This document shows positions 36,678-46,400 of a DNA stretch of 64,000 nucleotides, piece by piece. This stretch comes from Thiotrichaceae bacterium (GTDB lineage Bacteria; Pseudomonadota; Gammaproteobacteria; Beggiatoales; Beggiatoaceae), in contig JADGDF010000002.1 in the NCBI GenBank assembly GCA_016745055.1, positions 1 to 64,000 on the forward strand. The letters run 5' to 3'. The notes below the pieces were generated by a model. It saw only the letters and a list, made by a program, of their open reading frames with translations. It did not search any database and was not told the origin of the DNA. Numbering within the stretch: the first letter of the stretch is position 1; each line of letters begins with the position of its first letter. A program made the position numbers and the translations under genes.

Positions 36678-37132
36678 CTTTAGCCTCTCCCTATTTCATT
36701 TTAATCATTATAAATCAAAACAACTATATCTTGAATCAAATCGCTTCCATTGCTGTAATCAGAGTTTTTAACGGTCATGCATTTGCTACCATCTGTAACT
36801 TGCGTGCCTAACGTAAAATACCCAGGTAAGCTATGGCGCAAGTTCTGTACCTTTAATATAACTTAGCTGCACTTGGTTGAATATTTTGTGTAACATCAGC
36901 TAATAATAACGGCATTTGCTGATGAGTGGCTTTTATTCGTGGCGAGTTGCTAAATTTAATAAAAAAATTGTAAAACTTACAACTTTAGTTGTAGGGCTTA
37001 CGACTTTAGTGGTATTTACTTTTATTTAGACTCAAGGAATAATGGAATTTGTTCGCTCGTGACTAAAACTTAGTTTGAGAGTGAGCTTAATAATACTTAT
37101 TTAAATTCATGACACCTAAGGAAAATCAATTT
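36678..37132. other. Intergenic region with a possible broken reading frame
   Basis: On the minus strand about 36720-36860 reads NLRHSLPGYFTLGTQVTDGSKCMTV, which looks like the C-terminus of a secreted protein but has no start. The rest is AT-rich. At 36975-37010 TTACAACTTTAGTTGTA makes a short hairpin. No confident gene. Confidence 0.3.
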
Positions 37133-38832
37133 ATGTCTTATTTAAAACGACTCCTATCCTATTCTTTTATAGGTTTGGGTTTAGCAATTTCGCCACAGCT
37201 TTATGCAGCAGATAATTGCGTAGGGGGGGAGTTAACGGCTTACGGCTGTGATATGCCAAAACAGTTAGTATCAGGTAATCCTTTTCCCGTTTCTAGTGCC
37301 AAGATTGAAAAGTGGCTGAATTATGGAAAAGAAGAACAAGATGCTGCAAAAATGATTGAACATAGTTGGGCAATCTGGGCTGCACTTAATGACCCTCTTC
37401 CTAGCTTTACATTTACAGCCGAGAAAGGGCAGAGCTTTAAAGATTATACAGCAACCAATATTGAGCGGTTTCTCACATGGACTGTGCTCCTAAGGCTGTT
37501 GCTCGTGGGTTTAATACAGGTACAGAGCTTGCGCATGCTGCACAATTACACCACAATGCGCCTCCACCTAAGTTAATTCCGCCAGTCAGTTTTAATATTC
37601 AGCTTCCCAATCAGGCTGAAACAAGTACTATTACAAAAATTCAGAATATTATTGAGGGTGTTTTATATAGCCCAGGGTCTGCCATGTTTGCCGCAGGTAA
37701 AGATTCAGTTTACAACCCATATAATTTGAATTTATTGATTAAACAAAATCTAGAATGGGTTCTTGCGCAAGGTGCAGCATCTTTTCCTGACTTTCCTTCT
37801 GATTCAGTTAATATCAAGCCTGTGTTTAAGCATCTAAAAGGAAGTGCAAACACAATTAATCAAATCCCTGTTTGGACTGGTTTGCCAGCAACTCCAAAAG
37901 CTTACCCAGAAAAAGATTGGCCTAAATGTGTAAGCGTTTCGATTGCTAAAATGGATATAGATAAAAGCGGAGATGTTTATGATTGTATGGAGAAAGGAGA
38001 TAGTCCTAGTACAACACCTGCAGTTTATGGTTTAAATAATTTTATTCACATCAGTATTACTGATGAAAACATTGTTTTTTATAAGGAATACTTCTTTACT
38101 GGTGAAGATTTTGCGAGAATTACTGAAGTAAATGAAGGTGATGTATTCATTTTGGTTGGTATGCATGTTACTACGAAGGAAATTCCACCTTGGACATGGA
38201 TGACTTTCTGGTGGGATCCTATACCTGATTCCCCTGAGTTGCCTAGTACACCTGGAATGGCAGCAGGAAAATCTATTTTGAAAAAAAATACAAGTAACGC
38301 ACAGGCTGTACACCATTATGCTTTAGCCAGTGGTTATCGTTGGACAACTTATGGCAAAGCAGATGCCGATGCTGGCTTTCAGTCTGTTTATCCAGCAGTT
38401 GACGTAGTTACAAGTAAAGGTATTAATGAAAAAAATGCTTATGATGCTGTGAATGCATTTAATCCTTACCTTGAAGCTGGATTTGGTCCAAGAGTATTTA
38501 GTAATATAGTCGATTCTTATCAATCATATACAAAACCAAGTGTCAAATATAAGTTGAAATATGGTGTTGAAACCAATTGTACAAGTTGCCATGGTGTAGC
38601 TTCTTATGGTGATAATTCTCAAGGTTATAATATAGATAAATTATCTACAATTTATGAGCTTAGAAGAAAAAGTGATATTATTACGATTGATTTTGCTTGG
38701 TCGATTAAGGGTGAAAAACTTGATATTACTGACTGCAACAACAAAGGTGAAACAAAATGTCGTCCTTATGAAAAAGAACCAAGAGCTGGTGGCAGAGCTG
38801 GTGGCTATGTCTATGTCTATGTTTATAAATAG
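37133..38832 (+). pseudogene. Secreted c-type-haem protein, frameshifted
   Basis: ATG 37133 follows AAGGA and starts a signal peptide (MSYLKRLLSYSFIGLG...LYA, cleavage before ADN). The frame runs on as secreted protein (EHSWAIWAALNDPLPSF) to about 37476. The continuing protein is then in another frame from MDCAPKAVARGFNTGTEL (37477) to 38832. Both frames are well-formed across the junction, so a single indel near 37470-37500 splits one gene of about 565 codons. The C-terminal part contains one haem motif, CTSCHG (about 38579-38596). The protein resembles large secreted monohaem proteins with no clear catalytic assignment. Programmed frameshifting is less likely, because no slippery heptamer is visible. 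Confidence 0.6.
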
Positions 38833-38992
38833 ATTAGCTTAGTTCATTAGCCTCGTTCCCATGTGCTGAACTTGTAAAAGAATTCAGAACTTGAGAACGA
38901 GCTATAAAACTCATAAGGCGGATAAACGATAGCGTCGTCTGTCATGGATTATTGCACGACACTTAGCATTTTTTCCCGTTACCAAGCTTTGA

Positions 38993-39087
38993 GGCTGTAA
39001 AAGAACTCCAATTTTGGCACTTTCGAGAAGGTAAAATCAATGATTTACAAGCTAAAAACTGTCAATTTGGGAAATTCTTTTACAGCC
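38993..39087. repeat. MITE-like inverted-repeat element
   Basis: GGCTGTAAAAGAACTCCAA (38993-39011) and TTGGGAAATTCTTTTACAGCC (39067-39087) are inverted copies with 13 perfect terminal bases. The total length of 95 bp with no coding capacity suits a miniature transposable element. It lies between the haem-protein remnant and rluB. Confidence 0.5.
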
Positions 39088-39201
39088 GCTTAGTAATGAA
39101 ATAATACCTAAATATATAATGATTTAAAACCAGTAGGTCTTTGCGACCTGCCTGATTTCATAAAAAACATTCTCTTTTAAACAGCATACTTGATAATTTA
39201 T

Positions 39202-40005
39202 TTAAAAACGTTTTTTTCTAACAGTCTTTCTACTTTTGTAAAGGGCGGCGGCTGCTGTTTTCTCAACTTTAGGTAATCCAACTAACTTGAGTAACAGGTT
39301 TTCTATTTCTTTATCTAAAGGAAGATAACGTCCAGTTTTTAAACCAGATGGGAGTGAAATAGGCCCAAAACGAATTCGGATTAAGCGGCTGACTGTCACG
39401 TTTTGTGAAGCCCATAAACGACGAACTTCTCGCTTTTTACCTTCAGTAAGTGTGGCATGATACCAATGATTTGCGCCCTCGCCCCCCACATCTATGACTT
39501 TTTCAAAATGCGCTTCGCCATCTTCTAGCATCACACCTGTTTTTAATAGCATGAGCTGTTCATCTGTCACTTTACCTAATACTCTCACAGCATATTCACG
39601 TTCAAATTGCAAAGAAGGATGCATTAAGCGATTAGCTAATTCACCATCTGTGGTCAGAACTAATAAACCTGAAGTATTACAATCCAAACGACCTACACCA
39701 ATCCAGCGCTGATATTTTAGGCGCGGCAAATTTTTAAAAATAGTAGGGCGACCTTCAGGATCATGACGTGTACATACTTCTCCCACAGGTTTGTGGTAAC
39801 AAATAATTTGACGTTCGGGCTGAACAATATGGGTTAATTTAATGGTCTTTTTATCCACCTGGATAATGGCGTGTGTATCAACGCGATCCCCAAGCTGGGC
39901 AATGCGATGATTTACTTTAATACGACCTGCACTAATCCAAGTCTCTATTTCTCGACGCGAGCCTAAACCCAGTCGTGCTAATACTTTTTGTATTTTCTCA
40001 GTCAA
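39202..40005 (-). CDS. rluB: RluB-type 23S rRNA pseudouridine synthase
   Basis: The 267-residue protein has an N-terminal S4 RNA-binding domain (KIQKVLARLGLGSRREIETWI) and the RsuA/RluB catalytic motif with Asp in GRLDCNTSGLLVLTTDGELANRLMHPS. RluB modifies U2605 of 23S rRNA. A basic tail (KSRKTVRKKRF) is typical. It is the last gene of a leftward four-gene run, beginning ten bases after the V4R-like pair. Confidence 0.85.
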   Translation of the reverse strand: MTEKIQKVLARLGLGSRREIETWISAGRIKVNHRIAQLGDRVDTHAIIQVDKKTIKLTHIVQPERQIICYHKPVGEVCTRHDPEGRPTIFKNLPRLKYQRWIGVGRLDCNTSGLLVLTTDGELANRLMHPSLQFEREYAVRVLGKVTDEQLMLLKTGVMLEDGEAHFEKVIDVGGEGANHWYHATLTEGKKREVRRLWASQNVTVSRLIRIRFGPISLPSGLKTGRYLPLDKEIENLLLKLVGLPKVEKTAAAALYKSRKTVRKKRF

Positions 40006-40015
40006 TGTTTTTTAC

Positions 40016-40615
40016 CTAAACTGCTTGTTTTGTGACCACAAATTCGCCATATTCATCTCCCATTTCAATGGCTTTAGTCTGTTTGCATTGAAATGTGTTT
40101 AAACCCTTGGGATAAGGTTTACCATAAGCTAAATCCATAAAAGCCGCACAAACACCTTGAATCATATAGGCACTGGGTCTATCTGTTTGGCCATAGTCAA
40201 CTACATCACTTTCATAATAATTATAAGCCCGTACGACCATTTTTTCATTAGGTATTAATTCGATAACTTCTGATTTTGCCCATCCCCAGGCAGTGAATAC
40301 TGCAAATGCCCCATGTAAAATATCTTCTGGGATATTTTCAATCATTGGGGTGACAATTTGATGCCATTCGTCACAATTAATAATTCCATGTCCAGTATGA
40401 TAGCCGCATTCATGTGCCGCGTTAATCAATAATCCTTCCGCGGCTTCAACCAAATCTTCGGACACGCTGCTCACCATGTATCTTGCAAATCCATTCCAAA
40501 AACCTGAGGGTAATTGTTGCACAAATACACCAAAAGCTGGAATAAGTCCTTGTGAGTTACTGATTAATGTCATTTTAGACATGGCTTGAATAATTACTTG
40601 TCTATCGATTGCCAT
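40016..40615 (-). CDS. V4R-domain-like protein (first of a pair)
   Basis: The 199-residue soluble protein has the V4R pattern: the GLLINAAHECGYHTGHGI helix near the centre, then VCAAFMDLAYGKPY and GDEYGEFVV at the C-terminus. In typical V4R domains the last motif is GDEYCEF; here the Cys is Gly. V4R domains bind small hydrophobic ligands or hydrocarbons and occur in bacteriochlorophyll 4-vinyl reductase BchJ and in XylR-type sensors. It lies between rluB and its paralogue, with 9-10-base gaps. The ligand is unknown. Confidence 0.55.
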   Translation of the reverse strand: MAIDRQVIIQAMSKMTLISNSQGLIPAFGVFVQQLPSGFWNGFARYMVSSVSEDLVEAAEGLLINAAHECGYHTGHGIINCDEWHQIVTPMIENIPEDILHGAFAVFTAWGWAKSEVIELIPNEKMVVRAYNYYESDVVDYGQTDRPSAYMIQGVCAAFMDLAYGKPYPKGLNTFQCKQTKAIEMGDEYGEFVVTKQAV

Positions 40616-40624
40616 ATTATATCC

Positions 40625-41149
40625 TTATTTTAATAGTGCCTTGAAACAAGACATATCATTTCCATTTGCTAGTGATGCAATTTCTTGTACCTCATAACTT
40701 TCTTGCGGGGCATGATTAAATAATGCGGCCATTGCAGCAATAAAACCACAAGTAATAAAATTGACGGGCGTATTACTTTGTCCCCACTTTTTTAACCAGC
40801 CTTCATCAATATGAGAATAAGGCATTTCTACCCGCAGAATATATTCACCCACTTCTTTAAACATTAGTTTGCCCATGCCCACAGTTTGCCAATATTGTTC
40901 TGCAACTGCTATCTTATCTTCAAGTTGAGTCAATTGATGTTGAGAAAAATAGTTTTGTAATATCTCATAAAACGTATGTTCTGCAGCCTGTTTTAAGTGT
41001 TTTTCTCCGTCAAAATTTACCGCATCACACGCCAATTGAGTGTAAAGTGTCATAAAATGGTGACAATGTAATACGGTAGAAGCACCATTCATATAATGAC
41101 GACAAGTGTCTGAATCAAAGTGGTAATCAACTTTAAATGACTGTGTCAT
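40625..41149 (-). CDS. V4R-domain-like protein (second of a pair)
   Basis: The 174-residue paralogue ends with TCGFIAAMAALFN and GNDMSCFKALL, the same C-terminal V4R pattern, here with the Cys retained. Near the N-terminus it has GASTVLHCHHFMTLY, with three His and one Cys that could bind a metal or haem. It is soluble, with no signal peptide. It follows a 62-residue protein and precedes the first V4R-like gene, suggesting a small complex. I recognise no close characterised homologue. Confidence 0.5.
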   Translation of the reverse strand: MTQSFKVDYHFDSDTCRHYMNGASTVLHCHHFMTLYTQLACDAVNFDGEKHLKQAAEHTFYEILQNYFSQHQLTQLEDKIAVAEQYWQTVGMGKLMFKEVGEYILRVEMPYSHIDEGWLKKWGQSNTPVNFITCGFIAAMAALFNHAPQESYEVQEIASLANGNDMSCFKALLK

Positions 41150-41164
41150 TCAACATTCTCCCTG

Positions 41165-41353
41165 TTAAATTTTGACTTCTTTGCCTAAGATGTCCCGCAA
41201 AGCAGCTTGCATTTTTGAAACACTGGTCTCGTCATCTGGGATGGATTCTGCTTTCATCATGCTCATTGCTGCGCGAATAGCTAAACGAAATTGGGCTTGT
41301 GTACCACCATTTTCCTTTGCAATATCAAATGCTTTTACTAGTCGTACCCCCAT
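41165..41353 (-). CDS. Small helical protein of the V4R operon
   Basis: The 62-residue protein (MGVRLVKAFDIAKENGG...GKEVKI) is helical and has no recognisable motif. It begins the leftward four-gene run, 15 bases before the V4R-like genes. The ATG follows a GAGGTAGGTT run that can serve as a ribosome site. It is probably a partner or regulatory subunit of the V4R proteins (inference). Confidence 0.5.
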   Translation of the reverse strand: MGVRLVKAFDIAKENGGTQAQFRLAIRAAMSMMKAESIPDDETSVSKMQAALRDILGKEVKI

Positions 41354-41538
41354 AACCTACCTCGCAAATTATTGCTATATAAATTATTGATTATATCCTA
41401 ACCCGTCGACATTTATAATACCAGTATATTAGCAATTTCTTATAATCAAATTAAAAATTACAACATTTAATGTTTGATCCCTTATCTTATTTGTAAGGAA
41501 AAAAATACAGCGATTAAGTTAAGGGCAGACGTGTAGGA

Positions 41539-41557
41539 GGCAAACACATGGTTTGCC
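41539..41557. repeat. Perfect hairpin GGCAAAC-ACATG-GTTTGCC
   Basis: Seven-base arms around a five-base loop, extended outward by AGGGCA/TGCCCT with a bulge. It lies in an otherwise empty 450-base gap (41354-41807) between the V4R operon and the surface-protein gene, in which I see no coding sequence. Confidence 0.5.
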
Positions 41558-41807
41558 CTAACGTTCATTGATTGTTCACAATTTTGGTGACAATACAAGA
41601 TATGTAGTTAGATTATATGGATGATGCACAGAAATGTGCTAGGCAAGTAGTTCGTGGGCCGTGAAGCTGTTTTAGTCACTAAACCCAGTATTAAAAACCT
41701 CCCCCCCACTCTCGTCAAACAATTGCTATGACAGACTTGAAAATATCTTTGCCTTGAGTAAGTAGAGACTGAGGGAGGTTAATTTAATGATTTAACATAA
41801 CAATGGG

Positions 41808-44800
41808 CTAATTACCTAATGCTGCCTTTTCAGCCTCAACATCGTTCCATGAGTTTTCACCATTAGCACAATCACCCGTGATAACGGTAGTTAGTTGAAT
41901 GCCTTTGCCTTCAATACGCCCAATTAAAGTGTCAACATCCGCTCCTTCATAGGGAGAGGCATCTGTGGTGAAAAATATGATGCCGCTGTCTTTTAAGTGA
42001 TCAACCGCAAGATTGAGTGCATCAACCGAAGCTTCAGGGCAAGTCCCACCGCCTGATACTTTAAGTTTTTCCACAGCGTTTAGCAGTACTTGCATATCGC
42101 TAGTAAACACTTTCAGTTTCACATCATCCTTGAATTCAACCAACGCGACTTGCATCGTTGCGTCGGCCATTTGTTCTTGGATGAAAGTTTTTAAAGCAGT
42201 GATAACTGCATTTCTTTCTTCCGACATACTCTGTGTCGTATCAAGCACGAGCACCATGTCAACTTGCGTATCACTCACGAATACCTTAGTTCTTTCACGA
42301 TGCATGTCAGCAGGATACTCATTTGAGGTGATTCTAGCTTCATGGTTGAGCATTAACATGCCGCCATCTTCAACCATTACGCTCATATTCACCGTTGCTT
42401 GGCCCTTATCTCCAGCGTTGGCGATACTCAAGTCATTCAATGTACAGGTGATTTGATTATCGCCATTTTGACACTGACCATCGTTTGTTGACACGCTGTT
42501 CAATTTAACGCCTTGAGGTAAGAGGCTTGTTAATTGAATGCTGGTTGCCTTATTAATAGGTGAGTATTCATTAAGGTTAACAGTCAACTCATAATGTAAT
42601 TCTGCACCCAACACAACTGGATCAGCCTGATCTTTGACTTGCACTGATAAATAAGGGTCAACATGGTTTCTGGTTTTCTTCATATCATTAGGATATTCGT
42701 TAGCAGAAACGATGGCCGTATTTGTCATAGTATTAGATGGCAAATCAGTGATTTCCAATTTAATTTGAGTACTGGCACCTGTTGTTAAATCAGGCAATTG
42801 ACAAGTTAGGGTTGCAGACTCACAAGAACCGCCATCAATAATACTCAAACTCACAAGCTGACTACCTTCTGGCAAGGTTTCTTTCAAGATCACATTGGTG
42901 GCAGTTTCATCACCACCGTTCATCACTGTGATAGTGTAACTTTGATTTTGACCTTGTTTTAACGTTTTACGGTAAACAGGTTTTACTGAAATACCGAGTT
43001 GTGACAGTGGTTTGACGCTAACTTCATGTTGGTAATTTTCATTACCTAAACCAATGGTTTCAGGCATGAAAACATAGCCCTCTTTACTAGTGCTTAAAGG
43101 ATAATCACCTTCAGGTAATCCTGAAATTTCCCAGTTGCCAGCAACATCTGTCGCGGTTGTGATACCATTTAGTTCAATAGTGACGCCTGCAATCGGATTA
43201 CCTTGCTTGTCAACCAATGTGCCATACGCTGTGTAGCGATTGATTTCATCAATCTCATCGAACTCTGATTCTACCTTTAAACGTAGTTGTGAAGTGATAG
43301 TTAATGAAGGATCGTTTTGTGATGTTGCCATGACTGTCACGAGATTTTCAGCATCATAAGTTTCGGGTAAAGTAACTTCACATGCTAAATCCACATGACG
43401 TTGACTATTCACAGAAACTGTTTGAGGTAACGTGCAAAGTTCCCAACCTTGTGCACCGTTGATAGATAAATCATAGGTATCTTTTGCAGGGCCAATATTT
43501 CTCAGTGTCAGAGGCAATACGATAGATTCACTAGGTTTACCAATCAGCGTTTCATCACTGTTAGACCATGAAGCCATTGCTAACAATTTTGCGGGTTCAA
43601 CAATCAAATTTTCTGTGTCAACTAAATCTTCCAACGTTTTTCCTTCAGGAAGAAGAATCGTGTCCGCATAAATAGTGATTGACTCACCTGCTTTAAGTGC
43701 ATTATCACTTAGGTTACTAAAGTCAATGATACCACCTGTACCAACAGAAAAAACAAGCTTTCCTGTTGCTGTAATTGCACCTTCAGCAAGATTACCTAGT
43801 TCAATACTACCATTGTCATCAGCAACAAAGTAATTTTCGTCAGTATGGATAGATACATTGTCTCCTACCTTAATGTGGATAGGATCCCAAAACCATTCGC
43901 CACTTGAACCATGTTCTATAGCGTCACCATCTATATTTAGTGCTTGAGCACCATCAATAACTATATGGCTCGCTTTTCCTTGCAAGGCTGCACCATTTGT
44001 GTGATAAGCATTACCTCCATTACCAGCACCGACCTTACCTTTGATGTTTACACTACCAGTACCAACGATTGATAATTTTCCACCATCTCCACCGCCAGTA
44101 CAAGCATTTGACAAAATATCACAAGGTCCTCCATTACCCAAATTAATATTGCCGTTGTTTGTGAAGTTGTGAGGATTAATTTCTATTGGGCCTCCATTAC
44201 CACCATTTCCTCCTCCATTTCCCGACTGGATTGTACCATCATTATCCATTTCATTAGGTTCTCCTAAATAGATACCAACACCAGGCCCACCATCTATACC
44301 ATCACTTGACTTGATGATACCTTTGTTATGTAAGTTATTAGGTCTAATTGCTAACCAGTATTGTTGATTATCGGGAGGTAGTTCAGTAGGACTTGTTAAT
44401 GTACCTTCATTACAAAGGCTATCTACATTATGAGTTCTAGTAGTCGTTGTGTAAGGAACAACGACAGTAACACCTGGCGGAATGTATGCAACGTCATTCC
44501 ATCTTGGTACACTGCGTGGTGTCCAAGTAGTTCTCACTTCCCAACTGCCAGGAGGAGTGAGTTTTTGCGCGGTGATAGTTGGTGTTAAATCACAAGCATC
44601 ACTACGACGGGTATTACTTCCTTCTGAGTAATGACCAGACAAACCTGTTGGTTGTGTCTTCCATTCTTTGTAATAGAAATTACCCAACTTAGCACCTTGA
44701 TCTACGCACAAACCCTTGACTTTGAGTAAGTCTCTTCCTTGATTTTTTGTGATGTCTACGGTAGTTGCAGCGGCTACCTTGACTTGGTGAGTACTGCGAA

Positions 44801-46034
44801 TCATCACCCAATCGTTAGCATTAGGTACCTGTCCGCCTGTCCACACAGTAGGATCATCCCATTTACCTGAGCGCGTTGACCAAATAGTTTGTACGTTCAT
44901 ATCACACGCATCACTGGTATCAACATCACGTACAGTAATATTACCTTCACTTTCAGCAATTTTACCCGCACCACTTTTTGCGGTGATTTTCACCGGATAA
45001 TCTCCACCTTTTGGGAAAGTAACCGATAAGGAGACAGGAATGATTTCTTTGGCAACTCGATCCTTTGCAGGAATCACTTTGACAGTACTGAAACCAAAGG
45101 CTTCTACAGTAATGGTTAAATCACTATTATCAGGTTCATTATCTACGACAGAACCACCGACAATCGCTTGTTCACCTGCATCTGTTTGCGCATCATCAGC
45201 AGCAGTACATAAGGTACATTCCTCACGCACAATACCATCCCATACCCCAAAATCAACCTGATAGGTACTTTCCCCTACAGGAATACTCATGTCATAAGAA
45301 ACAGGAACACCCACTCTTGGGGACTTCATAGGCGTTGTTTGCCAAAAGGTTGCTTTAAGCGTCGTCCTCATCATATAACTACCAGGCAACATACCCGTCA
45401 GAGAATAATTACCCTCAACATCGGTTGTTACTGTGTATTGACCAGGTAAGCCTTTATCGGCCAAATCATTCGCACGAATATTGATAGTTTCAAAAGACAT
45501 CCCTTTTTCGTTAGGCTCTCTTACACCATTCCCATTCAAATCATTGAATTTAGAACCTTGGATGGTAAGATATTCCTCTTGTATTACCGTTCCGTTGACA
45601 CAGAAAGCTCCTATCTCGGGTATAACAACATCATTGACAGTCATGTTGCTATCTTTAGCATCAAGAGGAGAAATGCTAACGGTTGAGCCACCAGGAATTA
45701 ACACCGCATCACTTTCAATAGGTACACCTGTTGGAATCCAACTATCTGCACTTCCCCATCTGACAATTTCCCCACCATTTCGTTTAGCCGTTTTAGTGGG
45801 ATTAGTACAAGCATTGTCAATCGGAACATCAGCCGCTTGAGATATTTCGGGAAAAATACTACCTAATGAAAAAACGGCAAGCGTTATTGCTAACTGACCA
45901 CCCAAAGCCATTTGACAACTAGAAAGTAAAGACTTTTTCTTTTGAAAGGTTCTACCACTCTCAAAAGCTTGTTGGAGTTGCGCCCATACGAACCGGCTAT
46001 TCGCGGTGGTTCGCTTTTTACTGTAAAATAACAT
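41808..46034 (-). CDS. Large multidomain surface protein (G8-like, SdrB, DUF11, VWA), C-terminus probably truncated
   Basis: The 1408-residue secreted protein starts behind AAGGAG. It has a long signal region (residues 1-68, like extended autotransporter signals) ending in SQAA. Three W...W..G..P repeats with I-rich strands (about residues 86-120, 385-425, 495-530) resemble G8 domains. SdrB-like (SKFNDLNGNGVREPNEKG, about 160-245), CarboxypepD_reg-like (about 940-1010) and two DUF11 domains (about 1020-1240) follow. The C-terminal VWA domain has a MIDAS start DTTQSMS. The VWA ends about 20 residues after its fifth strand (TVITGDC), so the last helix and strand are missing. No LPXTG or other anchor is left. 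The sensor kinase at 46401 is the next gene upstream. Confidence 0.7.
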   Translation of the reverse strand: MLFYSKKRTTANSRFVWAQLQQAFESGRTFQKKKSLLSSCQMALGGQLAITLAVFSLGSIFPEISQAADVPIDNACTNPTKTAKRNGGEIVRWGSADSWIPTGVPIESDAVLIPGGSTVSISPLDAKDSNMTVNDVVIPEIGAFCVNGTVIQEEYLTIQGSKFNDLNGNGVREPNEKGMSFETINIRANDLADKGLPGQYTVTTDVEGNYSLTGMLPGSYMMRTTLKATFWQTTPMKSPRVGVPVSYDMSIPVGESTYQVDFGVWDGIVREECTLCTAADDAQTDAGEQAIVGGSVVDNEPDNSDLTITVEAFGFSTVKVIPAKDRVAKEIIPVSLSVTFPKGGDYPVKITAKSGAGKIAESEGNITVRDVDTSDACDMNVQTIWSTRSGKWDDPTVWTGGQVPNANDWVMIRSTHQVKVAAATTVDITKNQGRDLLKVKGLCVDQGAKLGNFYYKEWKTQPTGLSGHYSEGSNTRRSDACDLTPTITAQKLTPPGSWEVRTTWTPRSVPRWNDVAYIPPGVTVVVPYTTTTRTHNVDSLCNEGTLTSPTELPPDNQQYWLAIRPNNLHNKGIIKSSDGIDGGPGVGIYLGEPNEMDNDGTIQSGNGGGNGGNGGPIEINPHNFTNNGNINLGNGGPCDILSNACTGGGDGGKLSIVGTGSVNIKGKVGAGNGGNAYHTNGAALQGKASHIVIDGAQALNIDGDAIEHGSSGEWFWDPIHIKVGDNVSIHTDENYFVADDNGSIELGNLAEGAITATGKLVFSVGTGGIIDFSNLSDNALKAGESITIYADTILLPEGKTLEDLVDTENLIVEPAKLLAMASWSNSDETLIGKPSESIVLPLTLRNIGPAKDTYDLSINGAQGWELCTLPQTVSVNSQRHVDLACEVTLPETYDAENLVTVMATSQNDPSLTITSQLRLKVESEFDEIDEINRYTAYGTLVDKQGNPIAGVTIELNGITTATDVAGNWEISGLPEGDYPLSTSKEGYVFMPETIGLGNENYQHEVSVKPLSQLGISVKPVYRKTLKQGQNQSYTITVMNGGDETATNVILKETLPEGSQLVSLSIIDGGSCESATLTCQLPDLTTGASTQIKLEITDLPSNTMTNTAIVSANEYPNDMKKTRNHVDPYLSVQVKDQADPVVLGAELHYELTVNLNEYSPINKATSIQLTSLLPQGVKLNSVSTNDGQCQNGDNQITCTLNDLSIANAGDKGQATVNMSVMVEDGGMLMLNHEARITSNEYPADMHRERTKVFVSDTQVDMVLVLDTTQSMSEERNAVITALKTFIQEQMADATMQVALVEFKDDVKLKVFTSDMQVLLNAVEKLKVSGGGTCPEASVDALNLAVDHLKDSGIIFFTTDASPYEGADVDTLIGRIEGKGIQLTTVITGDCANGENSWNDVEAEKAALGN

Positions 46035-46400
46035 ACTTATCTCCTTAATGGAGTTAGGTTGTTGTAAAAGGACTTGGCTTAATCGTTTCCGGCAAGAATC
46101 TCAAAGCCAAGTCAGCCTGCTTACTACAAATATTTTAAAATTTGTAGCTTCATACATATAGAATTTACAAATGAAAAAAATGTTAGCTTTTTGTTAAAAA
46201 AATGCATTAAAAAATATAAATTTTAATATTGGTTTGATTATAAAACTAAAAAATGGGGACGAATAGAACTAGTATAATAAGGATGTGGATATAAATGATA
46301 TTTAAAGAGGTAGGTTTGCAAGCTGCTCAGAACGCTTCAGACGGAGTTAAAAACCAGCTAGCTCAACAGATTTTAAAGCAAAAAAATATACACTATAAAA
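46035..46400. other. Intergenic region, nothing recognised
   Basis: About 365 AT-rich bases between the surface protein start and the kinase stop. The promoter for the leftward surface-protein gene must be here, but I cannot identify it. Confidence 0.35.

Noticed and set aside
42013-42456. 147-residue plus-strand ORF
   Set aside because: It lies inside the VWA domain of the large surface protein on the other strand and has Thr/Ser-rich composition from antisense reading.
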